A DNA stretch of 24,621 bases. Origin: a virus. Shown here piece by piece: positions 20,823 through 24,621 of this stretch; the stretch's first letter is position 1; the number at the start of each line of letters is the position of its first letter. The notes under the pieces were generated by a model, which searched no databases, was not told the DNA's origin, and saw only the letters and a list, made by a program, of their open reading frames with translations. Position numbers and translations under genes: made by a program. The stretch is taken from positions 1 to 24,621 of IMG/VR virus record IMGVR_UViG_3300046471_000044. One strand, written 5' to 3'.

Positions 20823-21320
20823 CTACCTCTCCAATGGCACGTAGGTGCCGGCGAGTGTTGTGGTCTTCAATCGATCGGCATCTGCAGCACCGTATGCAAC
20901 CAGGCAGGAGGGGGCACCAGAGTTGGCCGCAGCACGCGAGCCGTCTGGCTTATGGAAGTAGAGCCGTCCGTGGAGGAACAGGACCGCATCCGCTTTGCCC
21001 CACACCTCGGACACGAACCCGACCGTTTCGGTGCGAGCGAAAATCAGTGCCGTACCCTTCCCGTGCCCTGCGAGCTTCGCCAACCATTTCCATGCGGCGA
21101 ATGAGTAGGGCGGGTTCAACCACACGCGCCCCGACCAGACGGCGGCTAAACCGTCCTCGGGAAGTTCAATGTGGCGGGTGGCTGTCGGCCAGGGTCGCGG
21201 CGATGGGGCCGCGCACGGGTCTAGATCGAACGGACCAAGCGCTTCCGTGATGTGGGGCGGTGTCAGCCATGTCGTTGTTTTCGCGCGAGATGACTGATGA
21301 GATCCCATTGCGCGCGTCAT
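20823..21320 (-). CDS. Phage N-6-adenine DNA methyltransferase
   Basis: 165 aa. Matches the phage Dam-type family (DNA_N-6-adenine_Mtase): TTTWLTPPHITEALGPFDLD then DPCAAP, LNPPYS (69-73, the catalytic NPPY), and KADAVLFLHGRLYFHKPDG with GAPSCLVAYG near the end. It would methylate adenine, likely as protection against host restriction or to mark phage DNA. ATG overlaps the previous stop (ATGA), which supports the longer start. No restriction partner is nearby. Confidence 0.9.
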   Translation of the reverse strand: MTRAMGSHQSSRAKTTTWLTPPHITEALGPFDLDPCAAPSPRPWPTATRHIELPEDGLAAVWSGRVWLNPPYSFAAWKWLAKLAGHGKGTALIFARTETVGFVSEVWGKADAVLFLHGRLYFHKPDGSRAAANSGAPSCLVAYGAADADRLKTTTLAGTYVPLER

Positions 21321-21427
21321 TCGTCGTCTACTCGTGCGATCAGCGCGGCCACGTATTCGGCGTTTTTGAGTTGGTGCTGGTCATATGCGAGCGCATCAGC
21401 AACCGTGAACTCATCCGGAACATTCAT
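21317..21427 (-). CDS. Tiny acidic protein
   Basis: 36 aa: MNVPDEFTVADALAYDQHQL and then KNAEYVAALIARVDDE. Linked by ATGA overlaps on both sides. Helical and acidic. Not recognised. Confidence 0.68.
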   Translation of the reverse strand: MNVPDEFTVADALAYDQHQLKNAEYVAALIARVDDE

Positions 21428-21639
21428 CTTTCGATCCGTTCCTTGATCTCTGAAACCCACGCCCACGAACGGCGACCTTTGGGGGTGCGCAGCCAGACGG
21501 CCGTCTCGCGGTGGGGGCGGTTGTCCTGATCGAATGCGACTTGCGGGAAGAACGATTCGATGGTCTGCGGCTGCCGTCGACCGCGCACGGTTACGGTGTC
21601 CCCAGGGAGAACTTCTACCCAGGCAATTGGGATCTTCAT
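21424..21639 (-). CDS. Small beta-rich protein
   Basis: 71 aa from ATG 21639, coupled to the previous gene by ATGA: MKIPIAWVEVLPGDTVTVRG, then QPQTIESFFPQVAFDQDNRP and RSWAWVSEIKERIER. The WVEVLPGDTV and GRRSWAWV pattern is a small SH3-like or beta-barrel look, perhaps a modifier or regulator. Not recognised. Confidence 0.68.
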   Translation of the reverse strand: MKIPIAWVEVLPGDTVTVRGRRQPQTIESFFPQVAFDQDNRPHRETAVWLRTPKGRRSWAWVSEIKERIER

Positions 21640-21797
21640 GCGGTTGGTTCCTGCCATTCGGGATGTCCTGCCGCGAGTGCGAACAGGAGTGCTTCTCCCC
21701 ACGTGTAGGCGAGTAGTTCGCGGTTGTGTGGGCCTGTGACCGTCCAGATTCCGTCGCGTTTGCGGATCAGCCACGGAGGCTTACGTGATCTAGTCAT
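21636..21797 (-). CDS. Small hypothetical protein
   Basis: 53 aa: MTRSRKPPWLIRKRDGIWTV, TGPHNRELLAYTWGEALLFA and LAAGHPEWQEPTA. Compact alpha/beta with three Trp. Overlaps the resolvase-like gene by 8 bases at its start and the next gene by ATGA at its end. Not recognised, though such 'W....DG.WtV..P' proteins are seen in many actinophages. Confidence 0.7.
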   Translation of the reverse strand: MTRSRKPPWLIRKRDGIWTVTGPHNRELLAYTWGEALLFALAAGHPEWQEPTA

Positions 21798-22158
21798 CGG
21801 TGACTCCTCCCATGAGTAAGGTCGTGAAGTCCTCTAAGGTGAGGGTCACGAATTGGTGTGCGGCAGTACCTTTGCCGCGCCTCTTGTGGACAACGACACC
21901 AAGCAGCGCGCCGTCGTTGCCTGCCTCAACGCGCGCCTCTTCGACCCACGCTCCGAGAGACATCTGGGCGACGTTCTTGCATTCGATTACGACGCGGTGC
22001 CCCATGAACCGGACACCGCTTATGTCGCCCTTGTCATTGACACCCCCCATGACACGCCGTTCGATACGGTCGTCATCAAGGCGGTCTTGCAAGAAGGCGG
22101 CCGCCAGCTGTTCGAACGATGCGCCGGCTTTCTTCGCAGACGCACGGTTGCGGGTCAT
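21790..22158 (-). CDS. Resolvase-like PD-(D/E)XK nuclease
   Basis: 122 aa. E16 in GASFEQLAAAFLQ, then D45 (GGVNDKGDISGVRF) and E59-x-K61 (HRVVIECKNV), with a helical end. This is the minimal PD-(D/E)XK core of archaeal-type/phage Holliday-junction resolvases and of the related actinophage HJR family. It would process branched DNA during replication or recombination. The overlap with neighbours (8 bases on the downstream side, ATGA with the 62-aa gene) places it in the same operon as the exonuclease. Confidence 0.78.
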   Translation of the reverse strand: MTRNRASAKKAGASFEQLAAAFLQDRLDDDRIERRVMGGVNDKGDISGVRFMGHRVVIECKNVAQMSLGAWVEEARVEAGNDGALLGVVVHKRRGKGTAAHQFVTLTLEDFTTLLMGGVTDD

Positions 22159-22343
22159 GACTCATCCGATCGGTGTGCGGCCACACAACCGCCGATAACA
22201 AACAGCAACCCAGTAGCCCCAGCCCACCCGTTACCCGACCATGCGGCTGTGGTGATAAGAACAATCGCGGCCACCCATAAGGCGACCGCGACCAGATTCC
22301 ATCGTTGCGAGCGACTGTAATGCCGCCCATGCGTTGTACTCAT
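22155..22343 (-). CDS. Small two-span membrane protein
   Basis: 62 aa: a basic start (MSTTHGRHYSRSQRWN), span one LVAVALWVAAIVLITTAAW, a short Gly/Asn turn and span two GATGLLFVIGGCVAA, with a charged end HRSDES. Both ends overlap neighbours as ATGA. Could be a superinfection-exclusion or holin-like peptide, but its place between early genes argues against lysis. Not recognised. Confidence 0.75.
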   Translation of the reverse strand: MSTTHGRHYSRSQRWNLVAVALWVAAIVLITTAAWSGNGWAGATGLLFVIGGCVAAHRSDES

Positions 22344-22690
22344 ATCGTGTCCCAGGGCCTAACCTTGTACGTGTAGATGGCGCCCGTGGCGTCCGTCATC
22401 CACGATGACGACACCGTTTGGTGGTGCGAATTCTCGTAGAGGGTCTTCCACGCACGTTCGACGGTTTCAAGCCAGCCGCCCTTGCCGTAGAGCCGCATGG
22501 CTGCGTCATCGCCTGTCGCCTTTGCGGCCGCCGCCATGCAGCGTTTGCACACGGTGTAGTAGTTGCGCTCTTCCAACCGCTCCCGCGTGAGAACTGCCTT
22601 CAGGCCACACAGTGCCGCGACCTCGTGACCGAGAATCACAGAGCGAGCGATGTCAGCATTGTCGAAGATGTGATCCCTCTTCTTGCTCAT
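22340..22690 (-). CDS. DUF3039-like small protein
   Basis: 116 aa. HIFDNADIARSVILGHEVAA, LCGLKAV and the following YTVCKRCMAAA resemble the actinobacterial DUF3039 pattern (H...Y......A...G..V.ALCG......CP.C). It therefore may hold one zinc with C28 and the CKRC pair. The C-terminal half (GGWLETVERAWKTLYENSHH) is helical and extra to the family. Family assignment is tentative. ATGA overlap with the membrane gene. Confidence 0.6.
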   Translation of the reverse strand: MSKKRDHIFDNADIARSVILGHEVAALCGLKAVLTRERLEERNYYTVCKRCMAAAAKATGDDAAMRLYGKGGWLETVERAWKTLYENSHHQTVSSSWMTDATGAIYTYKVRPWDTI

Positions 22691-22917
22691 GAGTCCTCCA
22701 AAAGTCTTTCAATTGCTTGCAAATACAGGCGGTGACCGGCCGGGCGGCGTTTATAAACCTGCCCGCCAACCCACACCTCAACGGTCACTGAATCAACTGC
22801 TTCGGCAGCATCACAGAGAGCTTGTTTACGGCTCGTGTCGTTGTGTGGGGTGCGGTAACGGGCGGTCATTTCCGACCGCACCTGATTGAAAATGTGGTCC
22901 ACAATGTCGTCAGTCAT
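22687..22917 (-). CDS. Small hypothetical protein
   Basis: 76 aa: MTDDIVDHIFNQVRSEMTAR, then QALCDAAEAVDSVTVEVWVG and a tail with RLYLQAIERLLEDS. ATG 22917 lies within an 8-base overlap with the previous gene; a GTG at 22926 is the alternative. Not recognised. Confidence 0.65.
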   Translation of the reverse strand: MTDDIVDHIFNQVRSEMTARYRTPHNDTSRKQALCDAAEAVDSVTVEVWVGGQVYKRRPAGHRLYLQAIERLLEDS

Positions 22918-23110
22918 CGCAATCACGGTCCTTGTCCGGGTCGGTCGTATCCATTTCGAACCTGTTGACCTGGCCGCATGACTTGCACGTGAAACCGTGG
23001 TCGGGGTTCATTTCCGGGTCGCGCCAAATGTCTTGACGGTCGATGATTCCGCAGCGTTCGCAATCCCAGGGGGCCACGAACTCGTCAGCAACCTGGCCGC
23101 TACTGTGCAT
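22910..23110 (-). CDS. Zinc-ribbon-like small protein
   Basis: 66 aa from ATG 23110: MHSSGQVADEFVAPWDCERC, GIIDRQDIWRDPEMNPDHGF, TCKSCGQVNRFEMDTTDPDK and an Asp-rich end. Two CxxC pairs 27 residues apart form a good zinc-ribbon. A longer GTG start (94 aa) adds another CFRC but would cover the whole 34-aa gene upstream in another frame; I prefer the short start because of the usual small overlap. Confidence 0.65.
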   Translation of the reverse strand: MHSSGQVADEFVAPWDCERCGIIDRQDIWRDPEMNPDHGFTCKSCGQVNRFEMDTTDPDKDRDCDD

Positions 23111-23204
23111 GACAGTCACCGTCATGCCCTGTGGTGAGTGGGCACGCATACCAAACCCAGCCGCCGTTGACACGCACCGGAAACAAACGAGCACAATCAG
23201 ACAT
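23100..23204 (-). CDS. Tiny Cys/His-containing protein
   Basis: 34 aa: MSDCARLFPVRVNGGWVWYA and CPLTTGHDGDCHAQ. The C.....H.G.C type motif recurs in the frameshifted gene at 23652 (C..YRHPTGEVGHDGG). ATG overlaps the previous stop (TGATG) and its stop overlaps the next start by 11 bases. A competing frame covers the same bases. Confidence 0.55.
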   Translation of the reverse strand: MSDCARLFPVRVNGGWVWYACPLTTGHDGDCHAQ

Positions 23205-23365
23205 CAGACCAGCCCCAGTTTCCGCAGAATCAGCAACCGCGCCTCGGGGTCACCAACACGCAACCCAACCAGCTCAGCCACCTTCCGCTTATTCACCTCA
23301 TACGCCGCTTGTTCCACTTCCGACTGGGCATCAATGTTCGACGCCACCCACTCCAACTGACGCAT
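23204..23365 (-). CDS. Small helical protein
   Basis: 53 aa: MRQLEWVASNIDAQSEVEQA, AYEVNKRKVAELVGLRVGDP and EARLLILRKLGLV. Good SD (GAGGGAG) before ATG. Mostly helical with coiled-coil-like periodicity. Not recognised. Confidence 0.75.
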   Translation of the reverse strand: MRQLEWVASNIDAQSEVEQAAYEVNKRKVAELVGLRVGDPEARLLILRKLGLV

Positions 23366-23376
23366 CAGAACTCCCT

Positions 23377-23643
23377 CTACAACTCAATGAAATTCAGGGT
23401 CGCCGGCCAAACAGACCGACACTGGGAACACGTCACAGCCGAATGCTCAGTCATCGCCGCCTCAGCAGACGGTGCACACCTGAACCCGGTCGTGTGACGG
23501 CAAGGACCAAACTGGTAGTAGCGGGCATCACCGCGATGCGGGACGCCCGCAGCTTCACCGTGGTCATGCCACGCCGACGCACACCGCCACGGTTCGTCCA
23601 ACTCGGACAACACCAACTCGTCAACATCCGTGTCAGCGAACAT
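23377..23643 (-). CDS. Small Cys/His-rich protein, paralogue of the gene at 10725
   Basis: 88 aa from ATG 23643 (AGGAG five bases upstream; its SD begins at the stop of the preceding gene). Starts MFADTDVDELVLSELDEPWR, then C21..H26, H28, H36, C48..H50, C56 and a CSQC near the end. Many Cys and His suggest one or two metal sites. The DVDEL start, length and Cys/His arrangement match the gene at 10725-10988. Function unknown. Confidence 0.72.
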   Translation of the reverse strand: MFADTDVDELVLSELDEPWRCASAWHDHGEAAGVPHRGDARYYQFGPCRHTTGFRCAPSAEAAMTEHSAVTCSQCRSVWPATLNFIEL

Positions 23644-23651
23644 GACCACTC

Positions 23652-23817
23652 CTACAGTTCGACCAGGACGACATCACGGCCGTCGCGCGCGCAGCAGAAA
23701 CTTTGCGGGGCCACCGTCATGCCCAACCTCACCGGTCGGATGCCTGTACCCCTCACAAGGCGGCTCCAACGACAAGTCCACGTCCACCACCACTTCGACC
23801 AACGTGTCAGTGGACAT
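23652..23817 (-). pseudogene. Small Cys-rich protein with a single-base frameshift
   Basis: From ATG 23817 (GAGGG upstream) the frame reads MSTDTLVEVVVDVDLSLEPP, CEGYRHPTGEVGHDGGPAKF, then LLRARRP and a TGA at 23674-23676. Removing one T from the TTT at 23698-23700 gives AKFCCARDGRDVVLVEL and TAG at 23652-23654, which leads straight into the SD of the next gene. The restored version adds the two missing Cys and ends at the position expected for operon spacing. Either a real -1/+1 frameshift, a fresh mutation or an error. Confidence 0.65.
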
Positions 23818-23905
23818 CACAGCCCTCATATCTCGACTCAAGTTGCGTGACGATCTGGATGCGCCACTCAGCCATCTGGGTGTGCCAGATATCGGTGGGG
23901 ATCAT
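23807..23905 (-). CDS. Tiny protein after the repeat protein
   Basis: 32 aa: MIPTDIWHTQMAEWRIQIVT and QLESRYEGCDVH. ATG lies two bases after the stop of the DUF7666-like gene; its end overlaps the frameshifted gene by 11 bases. Short, so only moderately sure. Confidence 0.5.
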   Translation of the reverse strand: MIPTDIWHTQMAEWRIQIVTQLESRYEGCDVH

Positions 23906-23907
23906 GG

Positions 23908-24621
23908 TCACAGCTCGTTCCCGTTGATATCAACCTCCGCGAGAACCCGCGCCGACTTCGCCTTCAACTTCGGCGCACCCTGCGTATTCCCGTCAATTAT
24001 CGACAGTTCCGACACCTTCACCGCCACCTTCAAAAACCGGGTAGCCGCATCGAAGTAGTACTGGGCGTGAACGGGGGTTGGTGAGAAATGCAGACCAGAC
24101 CCGCAGAAATCACCAGGTGCCCAATTCGGGTCCGTCACAGTCTCACCGACCGGATACGCGAACCCGCGACCAGACTTCAAATCCTTGTCAACAGCTTTGT
24201 AGACGATAAACTCACGAGCCTTCCCCGCGCCCACCGTTTCGACGCCGTGATATTTGCGCCACCCCTTCGGATCGGTTCGATCGATCGCTGCCACGTTGAT
24301 CACCACGCCCCCGTCGGCTGTCGCCCGCGACGAGTGGAGGTGGACTGCGACGTATGGGGAAGCCGTCACCGTAGACGAGCCGTAAGCCCTCACCGTAGAC
24401 GAGCCGTAAGCCGTCACCGTAGACGAGTCGGAAGCCGTCACCGTAGACGAGTCGTAAGCCGTCACCGTAGACGAGCCGGAAGCCCTCACCGTAGACGAGT
24501 CGGAAGCCCTCACCGTAGACGAGCCGTAAGCCCTCACCGTAGACGAGTCGGAAGCCCTCACCGTAGACGAGCCGTACTCCGTCACCGGCGACGAGTCGTA
24601 AGCCGTCACCGTAGACGAGGC
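23908..24621 (-). CDS. DUF7666-like protein with octapeptide repeats, partial
   Basis: At least 237 aa; the frame runs off the right edge, so the true start is missing. The first 85 or so visible residues are tandem 8-aa repeats (SSTV-T/R-A-Y/S-G/D). Val and Ala fall at fixed positions, as in a right-handed beta-helix or solenoid. After VAVHLHSSRATADGGVVINV comes a globular part resembling DUF7666: FIVYKAVDKDLKSGRGFAYP, CGSGLHFSPTPVHAQYYFDA, FLKVAVKVSELSIIDGNT and a last strand SARVLAEVDINGNEL. Proteins of this design are frequent in actinobacterial phages; function is unknown, perhaps structural or ligand-binding. Confidence 0.75.
   Translation of the reverse strand, partial: ASSTVTAYDSSPVTEYGSSTVRASDSSTVRAYGSSTVRASDSSTVRASGSSTVTAYDSSTVTASDSSTVTAYGSSTVRAYGSSTVTASPYVAVHLHSSRATADGGVVINVAAIDRTDPKGWRKYHGVETVGAGKAREFIVYKAVDKDLKSGRGFAYPVGETVTDPNWAPGDFCGSGLHFSPTPVHAQYYFDAATRFLKVAVKVSELSIIDGNTQGAPKLKAKSARVLAEVDINGNEL
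24355..24621 (-). repeat. 24-bp tandem repeat coding for octapeptides
   Basis: Eleven units of the form TCGTCTACGGTG-ASG-GCT-TMC-GRC are visible, continuing past the edge. The repeat is in frame (8 codons). Changes are almost confined to three codons: ACG/AGG (Thr/Arg), TAC/TCC (Tyr/Ser), GGC/GAC (Gly/Asp). Two units near the edge deviate (CCG for ACG; GAG TAC). Confidence 0.95.

Noticed and set aside
20453-21250. Plus-strand ORF of 265 aa over exonuclease and methyltransferase
   Set aside because: Antisense shadow; the motifs of both enzymes lie in the minus frames.
24355-24621. CRISPR array
   Set aside because: The 24-bp units are directly adjacent without spacers, are in frame and encode octapeptides.

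Overview
The window is about half of a tailed, double-stranded DNA phage or prophage (siphovirus) that infects an actinobacterium. The actinobacterial assignment is inferred from protein families: a WhiB-like fragment, a DUF7455-type zinc protein, a DUF7341-type protein, an XF1762-type protein, an actinophage-type small terminase and a DUF3039-like protein. High GC with G/C at third codon positions agrees with this. No bacterial housekeeping gene, rRNA or ordinary tRNA is seen. No integrase, repressor, lysis gene, polymerase or helicase falls inside the window, so lifestyle cannot be decided from it.

Almost every gene lies on the minus strand, so the map reads from right to left. About 24.6 to 19.4 kb is the early accessory and recombination end: a DUF7666-like protein with octapeptide repeats (cut by the window edge), a train of very small Cys-containing or membrane proteins, a PD-(D/E)XK resolvase-like nuclease, a phage N-6-adenine methyltransferase, a RecE/Cas4-like exonuclease and its unknown partner. 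About 19.4 to 15.4 kb is the replication module: WhiB-like fragment, helix-turn-helix initiator-like protein, XF1762-type protein, helicase-loader-like protein, SSB and a DUF7341-type zinc protein. A metallophosphoesterase with its own promoter-like region follows at 15.4 to 14.0 kb. From 14.0 to 12.6 kb comes a structured, mostly non-coding stretch with a tRNA-like element and a few tiny genes. A 44-codon gene on the opposite strand lies at 12.45 kb. From 12.4 to 10.0 kb is a second train of small genes headed by a DUF4406/DUF5664 fusion and closed by a terminator.

The late operon starts near 9.95 kb: a frameshifted HNH gene, a permuted NlpC/P60-like hydrolase, two intact HNH genes, small and large terminase, a 46-aa membrane protein, portal, prohead protease, HK97-fold capsid, head-tail connector proteins, tail tube protein and a gp10-like protein at the left edge. 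This is the usual HK97-type order, with hairpins placed before and after the capsid gene to set its expression apart.

Genes overlap mainly by ATGA, TGATG or GTGA, so translation is probably coupled through long operons. Fourteen real-looking small genes of 32 to 56 codons were found by direct translation and by stop/start overlaps. Two genes (HNH at 9.4 to 9.9 kb; Cys-rich protein at 23.65 to 23.82 kb) are restored by deleting single bases from three-base runs. The most unusual features are these frameshifts, the octapeptide-repeat protein, the opposite-strand gene with a leaderless-type promoter, the tRNA-like element with an even-sized anticodon loop, and a recurring hairpin plus TTCCT plus Shine-Dalgarno leader before late genes.
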